Origin: Solen grandis
Lineage: Eukaryota; Mollusca; Bivalvia; Adapedonta; Solenidae
Direction: 5' to 3'
Assembly (NCBI GenBank): GCA_021229015.1
Contig: CM037794.1
Location: forward strand, 40,691,126 to 40,755,125
DNA: 64,000 nucleotides
In this document: in pieces, positions 1 through 12,601 of the stretch
How positions within the stretch are numbered: position 1 is the first letter of the stretch
How the letters are laid out: each line of letters starts with the position of its first letter
Notes under the pieces: model-generated
Databases searched by the model: none
The model's input: only the letters and a program-made list of their open reading frames with translations
Told to the model about the DNA's origin: nothing
Translations under genes and position numbers: made by a program

Positions 1-2590
1 CTCTTGTTTCATTCTTTGTTATGTTAATATAATAATAATCTTTCATTATAATGCCAGTTGCATTTGCTCTGCTGTGAATTTATGTAAATTGGAAGAGAAT
101 CTAATAACTATATGTATTTAAAAAGAGAGAGATAGAGATAAAAAAAAAGAAAAAGAAAAGAGAAAAATCAGAGATTATTTCATACTTGTTTTTGACAGTT
201 TTAGAAATCATTTGGAATTAATCCCAATGACAACAGACTTAAACTTTACAGCTGATTTCTATTTCAAAACCCAATAGTAGTTCTTTCAACTTGATTTATG
301 TCAACAAAATATTAAAGCAAAATTTGCAAAACAACTCAGTCTGATATTTTGGAGTGAGCTGGTTATTATGTAAACATTTAACTAAGGAAAGTCCTGTTGG
401 TAAATTCTAGTTTATTAATACAGTATGAATCACAGGAGTTTGAAGTTCTATTAATAAGTAATATATAGTAAACAATAAGCCCTGTACATAATAACAAAAA
501 ACAGGAGTGCAACGCTTTTCGTCACCCAACCTACATTTGGGTGAATTATGCGATCGTAATAATGAATGGTAGCAATCTAGTGAGTCCAACTCGAAAGAGT
601 ATACTAAAATGCACGCAAAACAACCGATGGTATTTTAAATTAACGCCATTCTACAGGCATAATTCAGCAATTTTTGCTCATTTTCCTGAGTTGACAGTTT
701 GTCGTCGGAGCCATTCGCTGATGTCACACAATTACAGCCCAGTGGAAATACAAAGCAAGAAAGAGTAACACCACTTGATGGGTTTTCCCACCTTATTATT
801 CCATTTTATTTCATATATTTAATTATTAGAATAGCAATAAATGAAATATTTCAAATCAGCATATCTGTTTATTTATTAAGAGCCTAATGCAATAGAACAA
901 ATAATTTTATCACAAGATAAAACATTTTATCACAAAGTGAAATATTTAAATATTTACCCCGGAAGCTGCAATAGTGCAATGTCAGCGGATGGCTATGACA
1001 ACAAACTATCTGCACAGGAAAATGAGCAAAAATCATCAAGTTATTCCTGTAGAATGGTGTGATTTAAAACATCTCATTGTTTTGGGTGCATTTAAGTAAT
1101 CTCTATCAAGTAGGCTCGATAGATTGTTATAATTCATCATTCCATTCATATAATTCAGCCAAAAGCGTGTTGGGTCTCGAAAAGGCATTGCATTCCTTGT
1201 GTTTTTTTTCTTATGTACGGGGCTTATTTTTTACTATAGATTATTTATTTATTGACAGAACTTCCATCTCCTGTGTATAAATTTATTTGTTTAACTATAG
1301 TCATTTGGAAAACAAGTTCTTACAACTTATACTTAACCCTCTTGACGGATCCTGTGTTGGACCAGTACCGTTTGCCAGGGAAGGTCATGAAAAATTCTTG
1401 CCTCCAACTTGGTTCATACTCACACACCTCAGATCCACAGTCCTTTGTGTAACCTCTGAACCACCGTGCCTTTAATAGTTTGTTCAATCCATTGTTAAAA
1501 AAAAAAAAATGGACTCAATGGCTCTTTTGATAATTGCAACTTACCTTTTCCATTTTCAATTGAGAATTGAATCCTTCTGAAAATAAGAACAAACATCACT
1601 CATTAATTGCCAGTTGTACTTTGATTATACTGTGAATATCTACAGTGGCTTATCGGCCCTTGCTTAGAATTTGAATTCTAATCAAATTTTATATAACATA
1701 TTTTAGATGCACTTTATATAGCCATACTCAGAATAACCTTGAGCGTGACCTTGGACAAGGTCAGACTCTTTTGAGACAATTACCATAAAATAAAAAATGT
1801 TCAAGTGGTTGATTGCATGATGTTATTGTTAATATGATTATTAATAATGGTGTATAAGAAAAAAAATATTCTGAATGGAGACACAATAAAGGGATTGAAT
1901 CATCTTCAATGAAAACACAGATGTTTTATCAGTGGCGGTTTGTTCTCACAAAGAGTAGTTGCAAATACAAGAACTGGCCATCTGTCAAGGACATTTCAGA
2001 TTTGAGTACAAAACTCAGGAAGAAAATAAATATTATGTACTGATGAGTAAAGAATAATTGTTCAGATTATATCATGTCAGGTGATGAATAAACGATTTTA
2101 TTCCTGATTGTCTGAGTGTGAGAAGTGGTGCATAATGCCGGTAGCTTTCCTGAGCAACATGATCTTGTGATTGTCTTGGTCTCATTATTATTTGCACAGT
2201 GAATTTTATAGCGAGGTGCAGATTATGCATTGTGACAGCCTGTAATAGCTAAATAGAAATTCTTACATGTACGTTTTCTGTTTTTACAGCAAAATGCTCT
2301 GCCCCACCTTTACTTTTTGTGAAGGGATTGCTCACAACTGATCACAAATCTACTGTATAATCCAGGTCAACCATCCATTACATAACATCCCAGAGTAGCT
2401 ATTGGATAATTTGATTATTCAATTTGAATATTTCTGTGTATTTGCTGGACACAAAGCAAGCATTTGTAATGACATATTATTAAGCAGGGTTTCAGACTGA
2501 TATTAGGTTGGTATCATAACCTGCAAAAGCTATGAACTTCCAGAGCAGATGCTCCAAACAGTTCACCATAAAGCATGTTATCTCTTGTAG
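1..2590. other. Intergenic or 5' intronic DNA, no gene seen
   Basis: AT-rich sequence without a convincing exon. It should hold, or lie downstream of, the missing 5' exon(s) of the gene whose first recognisable coding exon starts at 2,591, because that exon has no in-frame ATG. I could not find an upstream exon ending in phase 0 with a good donor. A purine-rich tract lies at about 121-165 and an A-run at about 1,498-1,510. Confidence 0.5.
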
Positions 2591-2783
2591 TCACCAGCAC
2601 AGGAGAGGAGGAAGAGTATAATTGAACAACGAGCAATAGTCAAGAAGGAACGCAGAGATGGGAGGAAATGTGTGAAGAAGGAAGAACCTGAGGAGACACT
2701 TCCTGACTTTGACGTAGAGGCAAAGAAAGTAGCATCTTGGATATATGACAGTGAAGATTTCTCTGAAAAGGGACAAGAAAAAG
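2591..2783 (+). CDS. Exon a of the EF-hand-like gene
   Basis: The acceptor is ttatctcttgtag before TCACCAGCA, and the donor is AAAAAG/gtgagg. The frame is open for 64 codons plus 1 nt and rich in Glu/Lys/Arg. There is no in-frame ATG, so coding sequence must begin farther 5'. Confidence 0.8.
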
Positions 2784-5700
2784 GTGAGGATCTTGTTTTT
2801 TGTGGTCTCTTTTCATAGATATGTGAGTATGATATACTTATTACTATGTGTGTCTATTAATATCATGGATAAAAGTTCATAATAAGTCGTCATTGGCTTT
2901 TTTGTAAAATGCTCTCTTCTTTAACCCGTTACCTCTTGAAGCCTTGGCACTGAAATGGAGCAACCCAGATCAGACAGATCAGGGTCTCCTCTGTTTACTC
3001 ATACAGTATTAAAGCTCCGATTATACACAGTCTACACACAAAAAAAAAATCAAAATTGTTTCATATACCATTTAAAGACTGGTCAATTATTTCACCATGT
3101 CTGATAATGATGAGGTGTAGGGTTACTGTGCCAACAGGTGTCAATAAAGGGACTAAAATAGATTAATGTAAAACAAGCAAGTTTAAGTATGAACCAGTTC
3201 TTTTTCTGTAGAAAAATGATATTTTTCATTGCATATGAATATATATTTTTTAAATTCTTTCAATTTCTTAAATAGATTAAAAACATTGTTTTTGTTGTTG
3301 TTGTTTTTTTGCAGAAAAAACAGAGTTGTCCTTGGAACCGCTTCCATCACTGACAGATGACCTAAATCCTGAGTTTATTGAAAAGAAAAAAGAAGTCAAA
3401 GAACAGAAACGGAAATCAGTTCTAGCTAATTTGATTCAGGCTGAAAACACAGTTAGAAAGTGGCGGAAACCAGGCAAGTTGGACAATTCCTATCAGGATG
3501 AAATGCGAAGATTAGAACTTGCGGAGGAGAGACGGAAAAAACAAATGGAGATGTTTGAGCGTTTGAAAAATCGTAAAATGAGCTTGTTTGGTGAAACCAA
3601 CGAGGACGGATCACCGAGATTTGAGGATTGTAAGTAGAGAAATTCTTGTCACTTGACAGAAACCATTAAATGATTTAGACCAAATATTTTTGTATTGTTC
3701 CCAAAACATTTTTATTTTAAATTTAGATTATTACTGTTTAACTTATGGCAAAGTTTTGTATGTAACTGCCATGTCTTAAGATACAATGTCTGAGTGTGGC
3801 TGTGATATCACATCTCGGTATTAATCAGCAAGGTTATTTATTGGTTTTCCTTGAAAATAAGAGAAACATTCTATTTTTAGCTCACCTGAGCACAAAATGT
3901 TCATGGTGAACTTTATGATTGGTCAGTGTCTGTCAGTCATCCATCAGTCAGCAAGAATTTCTTTGACTGACATCTTCTCATAAACTGAATAACTATTTGA
4001 TATTCCTTGGTTGGTCCTCTTTTGATGCTTTTAAAAGAATAAGATTCTATGCAGAAATAAATTTAAAATCAATCTTCTTGTCCAGAATTACTGACCAGAT
4101 TTGAAATATATGGACACTGATTTTTGGGTAAACTTCAAATAAGGTTGTCCAGAGTATGCAGATCCCTTAAAACAGCGGTGAACAGAGCCTTTTATTTTTA
4201 TTTTTTTATTTTTTTCAAAGAAAAAAACTGAAAGTATTGTTAACACTAGTGTCTATGTCATTGTTGTAGTTGGTGGCGGATCTTAAAAAACTTTAACCTT
4301 GGCCATTACTTTTAAATTATTAAACGTCTGTCATTAAACTTTTTATACTTGTTAACTATCACAGAGCTACATTCTCATCAGGGCCATAACTCTTAGATCT
4401 AGGTCCATTTTAATCCAATTTATCACCCCCTTATAAAAGAAACCCGACAGATGAGCATTGGCATCTGCATGCAATACTGTTGTTTATTAGTTGAATACGT
4501 AAAACCCATGGCCACTACAAGCAAATTGTTCTCAGGTAGGAATATATATTTATAGATACTAATATAGATATATATCATCTAATGATGTAACAATTTTGTT
4601 TATGTTTATTTTAACATTTTTACATAGTTCCTAGTCATTAATTCAAATGTAGGGAACTCATATTTATTACATTGAACTTAACATTTTGACCTCTGAACCA
4701 GATGAAGAAAGAACCATAACCCCATGGTCTGTGACCCCATTCCCAGAGACCCCAATCTCCGGGCGTTATACCCCGGCGGACAGGAGTGGTAAGGGAGCAC
4801 TGCTATGGGGATAGGGGCTGCACTGGGCCCAATCTGGCTCCAGTTTGGTCCCTGAGGGCACTGTATGGGTTTCAAACAGGGCTTTCTATGTGATTTAGTA
4901 TAGCACTTCAAGGATTTTGCTGTTGTAAATCTATATATCATTAATTTTCTTAATATCATTGAGACAGTTGGAAAAAAGGATGTCACTGCAGTAATTTCAT
5001 GACAAAAATATGTTTTTATTTATCTTTGAAAGTACATTTAATTGGCAAGCTAAATGAGACTTCAGTTTGTTTTTGTAGGCGATTTTCCAACAAGATGGGC
5101 AGCTTTCCAAAAATAAAATCTAAAAAAAAAATCTGGTTCTTTTACAAGAGTTTATGAAAATGTTCAGATTTTTTCAGAAATACATATATAGATGACCACA
5201 AGCAGTTGATAAGATAATGTTATGGCTGGTCATTGTCAAGCTGCCTTTTTGTTCACATTTCTCATTCTACTTTTTTTCATGTACTTTGATGGTGGGTTAT
5301 GGTTTTAATACAACATTACAGCAACAAGTAAGTTACAACCAAAGACAAGACAAGTCACAAGACTAGTGTAGACAGAGCACTTTTTCTACACGGACAATAG
5401 TAACACAGATAGCTAGCACTCAGTATGAAATGTGAAATGTCTAATTACTATGTCAATTTTAAATCCCTTTTCATATAACTTAAGATTATATCTAGAGGTA
5501 TATTTACTCAGCCAGATGGTGTTTGAAAATCTTGATTAGTCAACATAGCATTGCTCCCATGTTTTTGAAGTGTTTGACATTTCTTGCACTAGGCATATGT
5601 TTTCTTGTCTAATGAATCTGTGTGGGGGATGGTTTATTTCAGGAAGTGTGTGAACTCTTTGTAATAACAATAAGTTTTTTTTATAATCTACTTTTTTTAC

Positions 5701-8700
5701 AGAGATTTATTTAAATATTTTGTGGACTGCCGCCTATGCTTTTTAATAACATGTAATTTTCTTATACATAGAATGTTAATTTCTGAGTGAAACTAAGAAG
5801 TTCATTCTGAGCCCAGTCTAATCAGTTTGAACAGGTATCAAAGCTTTATGTCCTCCAGCTTTGATTTTGATTTGTGTGTGTAGGAGGGGGGGGGGGGATT
5901 TGGATTTCCGGTCTCTACATCTGTCACTTAGTTTACTTCACATCTCCATGAAACCTGGCATACGTCATTTACATCACAATATAAATTATTTAATATCTTT
6001 TCAATTTTATGGCTTTGACCTGCATTTCTGGGTCATATCAACATGGTAAAATTGGTTATTCTGCCTCAGGTTTACCTTTATTTTTTATTAATAAAGATGA
6101 CTCCACATCTTCATGAAACTTGGAACACATGTTCATCATTATATTAACTATTTAACATTTACATTGCTCTGACTTATATTTCACGGTTGTATGAACATGG
6201 TAAAATTGGATGTCACCTCTCAGGTTTTTTTGTTTAAGCCTTTTACTATTCATACAATTTACTATTCATACAATTTTATGGCAATAACCTATTTTTATGG
6301 CTGGATGAACATTATAAAATTAATCTGTCACACTTCAGGTTCACAATTGTATACATTTTTTTTCTATAATGATGACTTCACATCTTCATGAAACTTGTTA
6401 TACATGTACATCATGATATGAACTATTTAGAAGTTATATAATGCAATTTAATTGGTGCATGTGACCTATATTTCATGGTTGGATGAACAAAGATGGTAAA
6501 ATTGGCTCTGCTTGTATAGGTCTGGCTTTGTGTTGTTGTTGTTTTTTGTGTGTCACTTGCTGTAAGCAGAAGTGACACATAGGGATCACTTTTCTGCTGT
6601 CTATCTGTCCATCTGTTTGTCTGTCAGTCACACTTCAGCAGGTGACACATGTTCAAAAGAACACTCTTGTTTGTTTTTTCTATGCATATTTTTCATATCA
6701 TTTTCATAATCATGAAATGTTCAAATGTACATAATGATATAAACTTTTAAAACGTATGCTAGTGGGGTATCAGGGGCACAAACATTGTTTTAAGCTGCAG
6801 GTATTGTTTAGGATTTTATTTGCTTTGTACTAACTCTTGGGTTATAACTAGATTTAAACTATTTGTCTCTAATTTTGACCTTGATCTTTTGCTCCTGTTC
6901 AGGGACATGGACTTTCCTTTCAGCTTCTGCCATTCTCTCAAACAATCTCTTTTCTGTTTGTAGCTGGACTATTCCTGTTTTAGTAAAGGTACAATGCACA
7001 TATTAGAACTGGTGCACTGACCAACAGAATCTGAAATTTGTTAGGTCTTTTTTTCGGCGTAGCTGTATAATATTGATTTTGACATACTTCTTCACCCAAT
7101 CAAATGTTGGTATGCAAATGAAGCCAGAGTAAATGCAATGCTATCATTGGCTTGTATGATTTATTTTTAGGATATTAAGGATATTCCAATTTAAAATGGG
7201 AGTTTTGGGTTGTATATATCTTTCGGTTTCGCTTTGTTACATAAGAATTGTCTTTAAAAAAAATCATCAAGTGCATGAAATTTAATGGAAGTTGGTAGAT
7301 TATCTTCTTTTTTTTTAGTTTGTAAATTAAATCCATTTTGTTATGATGTCTTCACAATACAACCATAAACTTGGTATTTAAAAACATTTTTGCTAACAAT
7401 TTCAAGTTTATAATAGTTTAAATCTGTTTTACATGTTACAATTGACAATTATTTAGCTACGCCGAACATATTTTTTAAAGATATTTCTTGTTTGTTTTGA
7501 TAACAAAGCAGTTGCTAGCTTGAACCAGTATAAAACCTCATTGGTGTATTTCAGTGACATTTCAATGACTGAGCAGGAAATAATTCTAAATGCATATTAA
7601 AATAGGAGGAGATGGTCAGTCCTTGATTTGCTCACAGGAGTCTGTCCCTTTTGGAAAAGCCATTGCAAGAGTTGCCTACCATTTCTTCTTTTACGGGTGT
7701 GCAGTTAAGCATCTTGTTTAGATATGCAGTTTTGTATCTTTTTTCCAGCTGATTGAACTGTGTGTGTATTATACAGTTGAAACTTCAATGGAGAAAGTTT
7801 TGCTCATCAAAGACATGCTTTTTTTAATTCTATTATACATATATGTTATACAACCCTTGAAATTACTTTGATAATTCTCATGTGAATTATTACAGTCAAT
7901 CAGTTCCTTACTGAAATATACCGTAAACAGTCATTCATCCTTTATCTTTGAATGACCCTATAGCTGTACTTACTGAGTGTCCAGAAAAAACAACAACAGG
8001 TTTTTGTGACTTGTTATGTTCATTTTAACATCATCTTACACAACTTTATTGACTATTTCAGATGGGTTCTTGGCGAAATACTGCATTTTCACGAAAGGCA
8101 ATATTGAAATGTACCGACATGCATTTGATGCTGTAAGTATAAAAAAAATGTTCTCCTTAATCTGCATTTCTTTCTTTTTTGCATCTTTTTTAAAGCAAAG
8201 TAGATTTTTTTGGGGGGGTGGGGGCGGCATATATACCATTGTCTAAGTTTTATTTAGGCTTTAGGCAAAAACTTAATGGTCATTTAAAAATCAAATCAGT
8301 AACTCTCACTAATGTCTGTTTTAAAGAAAGAAGTTTGGATCTGTATTAGGCTTATCAATTGTATATGTCATGACACCACCTGGTGTCTAGAAGTAATAAG
8401 TCAATCATAGATAAGTTGTAAGGGCAAAGTTACAGGTTATCTTATTTGCAGAAAAAATCAGCAATGCAGTTTTTGTATGCAAATATGTATTTCAAGCAAC
8501 CTGAATCATATAAGAGAATATTTACCATGTAGGTGGACGAGGACAGTCTGGGCTGGCTGGAGGGTCAAGATGTGATGATCGCCCTGCGAGGGGTCAACAA
8601 CAAACTGACCGAGGCCGAGGAGGAGTACCTATACCGAGTGCTAGAACTGACCGGATACAACATCACGCATGGTGCTGACTTTAAGATGTTCTCCGTCTTG

Positions 8701-11700
8701 GCAGCTCTCTCACAGAGAATATCATCTCTAGAGTAAGTAGGACTGTACAACCATTTTCACAGAATTGTCTCCGCTGGTGTTGAATGTTGTTAAATTTTAC
8801 TGCTTGTGATACCTTTCTAGTCATGTATACATTCTGAGGCTGTGTTACTCATCACATCTAGTTGAAAGGCAACTTGTGAATAAAGTCAGTGTGACTGGTT
8901 CCCAGCTCTGGTCTGATGATTTCAAAGAAAAACCAACTGTACTGAAGTATAATTTTCATGCTTAAACTTAAAATATGACCATTAGATACAATGAGGATTT
9001 AAGTACACTATTTACGTTTGAGCCTGAGTTCATACTTAAGTACCGCCAGAAATCAGAAAGTAACCTGTAAATGATAGCAGTCTCTCTAGTGACTAGTTCC
9101 ATAGTACATTCTTGGTTACCTTTCTTTTAAGGCCAGGCTTGACCATTAGTCTTCCTGGTTACCAACAATGGACACTTGTACAGAGAGGTTTCTGCTCATA
9201 TCAATCTTTCCAGTGATTTCTGATGTTTTCAAATTGTCCAATAACTACTCTGGGATGATAGGTAGTCATTGGCAGACCTGTGTCTGTTTGTGATCTGTTG
9301 ATCTAGTCATTAATTAGAAAGGCTGGTGCCTAAAACTGAAATGGTGCATTTTTACAAGAGAATATACTGATAGTATTTAGACCCCATCGGTGAAACCGGG
9401 TGCACATTCGTCCGTCATTCCGGCTGTCCATCCCTTGGACATTTATGAATGGATATAAATAAAATTTATTAAAACTTTTCCTCATAACCCAAGGATGTGT
9501 CGCGCACATCAACCATATGCATCCTTGAAAGGTCAAGGTCACAGGAGTTGTTAGATATTGTCTTCGGTGTTCATAGGCAACATCTTTGTGTCCCCTCTAT
9601 AACTTCCATATTAATGGATGGAATTCAATAAAACTTTTAAAAGTGTTTGTCATAACACAAAGGTGTGTCGCACACATCAACCATAGCACCCTTGAAAGGT
9701 CAAGGTCACAGGAGTAGTTAGAAATTGTCTTTGGTTTCATAGGCTTCATTTTCATGTTAGCTCTATAATTTCCATATCTATGTTTGGAAATGTGTTGCTA
9801 TACTTGTCTTATCTCTATCTGGCACAATCCTTCGCGGGGGGGGTGGGGGGGGGGGTCTTTGGTGTGGTCCACTGGGACTCCTGACAGTGTTGCTTGCTAT
9901 ACTGACAAAGCCTTGTTTTGAATGAGATTGTTAACAAAACAGTGGTAGTTCTTGTGAAATAGTATTTATTCCTTAGTCTTGTCTAAATCATACAGAGACC
10001 TTTACCATATGAACATTACTCAGTTTATTTCCCTACTGAGTTACTAGTAATTCTATATTTTGTCCATTACCATAGTCAAGTACAATTGAGGTAAGTGGTA
10101 CTCCCCTAAGTTATTTTTTTTCCATAATTTTATTAGATCTGAAACCCAAAAGCATGATTTTATATGGATAACATTTCATTAGTTTTTAAATCCTTTTATG
10201 TCTCTTACCGACCATAAATCAAAGTGCTGACACACTGAACGTGTGTTTTTGTTTGCATGTTTTGTTTTTTTTAATAAAGAAAAGACCATGTGTAAAAAAC
10301 TGATTTTAGACTAATAAGGCAGTCAAAAACATCTTTGTTTTGGTCTTGCTATTAAAGCTCAAATGTAATTTTTAAAACATCAGAAAATCAGATACAGAAT
10401 TTTTATTTTTATATCAGTATGTATTGATGTTCTCTACTTCTTAAGTGAGTAGCACCTCACAATTTTTTATTCTGAAGCAGTGGGGAGACCCAGTCACAAA
10501 AAAGTTTTTTTTTTTGTTTTTTTTTTTTTTTTCATTCTGGAACATAAATGTTTTCTTTATATCATGAGATGTAAGTGTATACTGGTCCCAAAGATCTTTC
10601 AGGAAAACAGAGATTTATTTGTTTTATTTTCTAATGCACAGTTTAACATCTTGAACACAACTAACATGTGTTACTGGTATGTACTAACCCTATTGTGGAG
10701 ACTTTTGGAGCATGCTCAGGATATATGTCCTTGCCTTCTCTGACTTCTAAAATTTAAGTCTCATTTTTCATATTTAAGAAACACTGATTATAGTAAAGCC
10801 AGTGGTAATATTGAATTTAAGTTTATTGCTTAAAAGCACATTCTGACGCCTTGGCAAACAGAGCACACTCAGCACTCATACTGTAAAATCATTAATTTTC
10901 GTTGACATTAAACTTTGTTAATTATGTACTGAAGGGACTTTCATTGATACCTTTATTCATGGTTTTATGTTCTAGAAATTGTGAGATCTATATAAAGGGC
11001 AGTTTTCGTGGGAATTAATATTCGTTGATAAACCCCATCACGAAATCAATGAAAATTAGTATCCCACAAAAATTAATGATTTTTCGGTACTTTATTGTAG
11101 CTCAGTTTCTACACAGTCTGCAAGTCAAATAAAATCTATTGTGAAGTTCAGTAAATAAATATTCATCAGGTCATGATTTATGTATGAATATTCATGGAGT
11201 CAAGGGTCTATTTTCAGTAAATTAATATATTTCTATGTAATAAATCTAAAATATAACAGCAGTATTTGACTGTAACAAGACCAGATTTTATTTAGCAGAG
11301 GGCTTGGCCATTCCATTTTTTATACTAACATTAATATGATTTTGTTTAAGTTGTTTAAAATTTCCAGAATACTTTTTTGAAATGAGATAAAAAAATATTT
11401 GAAATACATGTATAATGTATATGTGACCAAAGTAAAATGCATTGTGAAGAAATGGTGAGGACCATGAAAACATCACCGGAAAAGATACCATTATAATTGT
11501 CATTGAGGATCATGGAAAATCAAAAGTTTAACCCTTTCCCTCATAGAGGACACTATGAAAAGACCTATGCGAACAGCATAAAACCAGATCAGCCTGCAGG
11601 CTGATCAGGTTTTATGCTGTTCGCTGCTCCTCCGTGGTCTGGAAATGAGGATTTTGTAATTAAATTTAGTAAGGTTTAACTGTGGTTTTCTGCAGATCAG

Positions 11701-12601
11701 GCTTTATGTGGTACCTATTGAGTGCGTCAAAATGTCTATATGAGGGAAAGGGTTAAAAATGTTCTTAATGAAGTAGTTATCTGTTTCAGTCACTGGATGA
11801 AAAATGTTATAGGAAAGATGGACTTCAAAACTCTGGAAATGAAGATGTTCAAGTGCAAAGTAAGACCTTATTACTTTCTTAGTTATACATCAAGTTGCAT
11901 CTCATCCCTTTTAATTCATTTCAATATCTCAAGTATGTGCAGGTATTGGTGCTCTGAACTTTTAAGTTTGTCCATGACAGAAAACAGTAGCCACAAGGGT
12001 TGTTTTTTGGGGATTGAAGGATACAAAGAATATTAAACTGGTCTACATGTATAGAAAAAAAAAATGAGTCCACCATTAAAATTATTTAGACTGGGTCAGT
12101 TTTCCTTGGCCTTAAAGTTTCTGTCAAATCCACTAGGATACATATTAAGGCCAAGGAATACTACCCTGTCTAAATAATTTTAATGGTGACAGTAATTCTA
12201 AGACCAAGCAACCACCAGCATCAGAAAATTATATGAAACAATAGTACCTTCTAGCTGTCCAGTTATTGTAAAATGAAGATTTAAAATTTAAATTTCTTCT
12301 GCCTCATGTTGAGTCTGATTTTTTGAATCCCTGATTGACTACTGATGTGTGGCATGCTGTGTGTTTACAGACGCTATGGGAGTGTAATGTTGACCAGGAC
12401 ACCAACAGCATCTCTATAGACCAGCTGTGTGTGGAGCTGAGAGCTGGCGGAGTCAGTCTCGAACACGAACTTGAGGTGCGCGATAAACTGTCTCACTTAC
12501 AAGCCCTTGATCTCCTGGACTTTTTGACTTATGTTCCTTTATTTATCATGATACACGAGGCAGTGGTAGAGAACCCCCTGGACGATACGAGGTCGAAGTA
12601 G
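2591..12601 (+). CDS. EF-hand-like coiled-coil protein, seven coding exons (5' incomplete)
   Basis: The exons are 2591-2783, 3315-3629, 4702-4788, 8062-8132, 8533-8732, 11790-11859 and 12371-12601. All introns are GT-AG. The joined length is 1,167 nt, so 388 codons plus TAG, and the phase carries through all six junctions. Residues about 1-165 are strongly charged (Lys/Glu/Arg runs) and look helical or coiled-coil. About 170-197 is Pro/Thr-rich. From about 198 onward the protein is globular with two degenerate EF-hand-like loops: D224..D235 (D at 1 and 3, G at 6, D instead of E at 12) and D320..L331 (D at 1 and 3, N at 5, Ile at 7, no acidic 12th residue). Calcium binding is therefore doubtful. 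There is no signal peptide or membrane segment in the visible part. I do not recognise the family with certainty; a cytoplasmic or ciliary EF-hand protein is one guess. The start lies upstream and is not found. Confidence 0.85.
3315..3629 (+). CDS. Exon b of the EF-hand-like gene
   Basis: A T-rich tract and gcag precede it, and the donor is GATT/gtaagt-like (gtaagtag). The 315 nt complete the split codon from exon a and leave one base for the next exon. It encodes a highly charged helical stretch (KKKEVKEQKRKS, then ERRKKQMEMFERLKNRK). Confidence 0.88.
3875..4160 (+). mobile_element. Truncated HINE-like element (GCTCACCTGAG family), intronic
   Basis: It opens with TTTTTAGCTCACCTGAGC, the same 5' end as the copies at 29,614, 54,457 and 58,391. 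The 3' palindrome and CTCTTGT end are not seen, so it is 3'-truncated or decayed. It lies in the intron after exon b. Confidence 0.5.
4702..4788 (+). CDS. Exon c of the EF-hand-like gene (87 nt, Pro/Thr-rich)
   Basis: A short exon that is easily missed. The acceptor is ctctgaaccag and the donor is AGTG/gtaagg. It is read in phase with exons b and d (one base in, one base out). The peptide is Pro/Thr-rich (core TPWSVTPFPETP). GC content is clearly higher than in the flanking intron. Skipping it would also keep the frame, so it could be alternatively spliced. Confidence 0.8.
5830..6620 (+). repeat. Diverged tandem repeat, ~175 bp units, intronic
   Basis: A unit with cacatct(t/c)catgaaac followed by a line containing tgaacatggtaaaattgg recurs near 5,940, 6,105 and 6,378. 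The units are diverged. The last part (6,540-6,620) has agtgacacat/ggatcact and may be the end of an older mobile element. Confidence 0.55.
8062..8132 (+). CDS. Exon d of the EF-hand-like gene
   Basis: The acceptor is gactatttcag and the donor is GCT/gtaagt. It has 71 nt and ends in phase 0. It encodes the helix preceding the first EF-hand-like loop (IEMYRHAFDA). Confidence 0.85.
8533..8732 (+). CDS. Exon e of the EF-hand-like gene
   Basis: The acceptor is taccatgtag and the donor is CTAGA/gtaagt. It has 200 nt, is GC-rich relative to its surroundings and carries the first EF-hand-like loop (VDEDSLGWLEGQD) and its exiting helix. Confidence 0.92.
9370..9790 (+). repeat. Two-unit tandem repeat, ~167 bp
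   Basis: Two units share gtgtcgc(g/a)cacatcaacc and cttgaaaggtcaaggtcaca (at about 9,497 and 9,664). It lies in the intron after exon e and is followed by a G-rich run at 9,834-9,856. Confidence 0.6.
10881..11087. mobile_element. TA-flanked MITE with CTGTAAAATCATTAAT ends
   Basis: The left end CTGTAAAATCATTAATTTTCG and right end ATTAATGATTTTTCGG form imperfect terminal inverted repeats. Both outer ends abut TA, as expected of Tc1/mariner-type insertion. It is internally self-complementary (cgaaatcaa/gaaaattaat blocks). A partial copy is at 55,250-55,301. It is non-coding and intronic. Confidence 0.65.
11528..11755 (+). mobile_element. TTAA MITE, copy 1
   Basis: It begins TTAACCCTTTCCCTCATAG and ends TATGAGGGAAAGGGTTAA. 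The left half is a hairpin whose arm reads gcgaacagcataaaaccaga; the loop of this copy lacks the usual gagtaactc. The right half reads gatcaggctttatgtggtac before the terminal repeat. TTAA at both outer ends suggests a TTAA target (piggyBac/Kolobok-type), shared with the TIR. Confidence 0.8.
11790..11859 (+). CDS. Exon f of the EF-hand-like gene
   Basis: The acceptor is ctgtttcag and the donor is TGCAAA/gtaaga. It has 70 nt, takes up the two bases left from exon e and ends in phase 0. It starts only 34 bp after the end of a TTAA MITE copy (11,528-11,755), so the element sits next to the branch-point region. Confidence 0.88.
12071..12188. repeat. 118-bp foldback repeat in the last intron
   Basis: caccattaaaattatttaga at the left pairs with tctaaataattttaatggtg at the right, and the inner arms ccttggcctta/taaggccaagg also pair. 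The stem is about 40 bp with a short loop. It could be a small MITE. It lies between exons f and g. Confidence 0.7.
12371..12601 (+). CDS. Terminal exon g of the EF-hand-like gene
   Basis: The acceptor is gtgtgtttacag. It encodes 76 codons ending in TAG at 12,599-12,601, with a second degenerate EF-hand-like loop near its start and a hydrophobic segment (LLDFLTYVPLFIMIH) close to the C-terminus. A possible AATAAA lies at 12,690; no poly(A) site is proven. Confidence 0.92.
   Translation, partial: TLWECNVDQDTNSISIDQLCVELRAGGVSLEHELEVRDKLSHLQALDLLDFLTYVPLFIMIHEAVVENPLDDTRSK

Noticed and set aside
1921..2040. Possible upstream exon of the EF-hand-like gene (after tttatcag)
   Set aside because: An open frame exists, but there is no donor in the right phase and no similarity in composition to the next exon.
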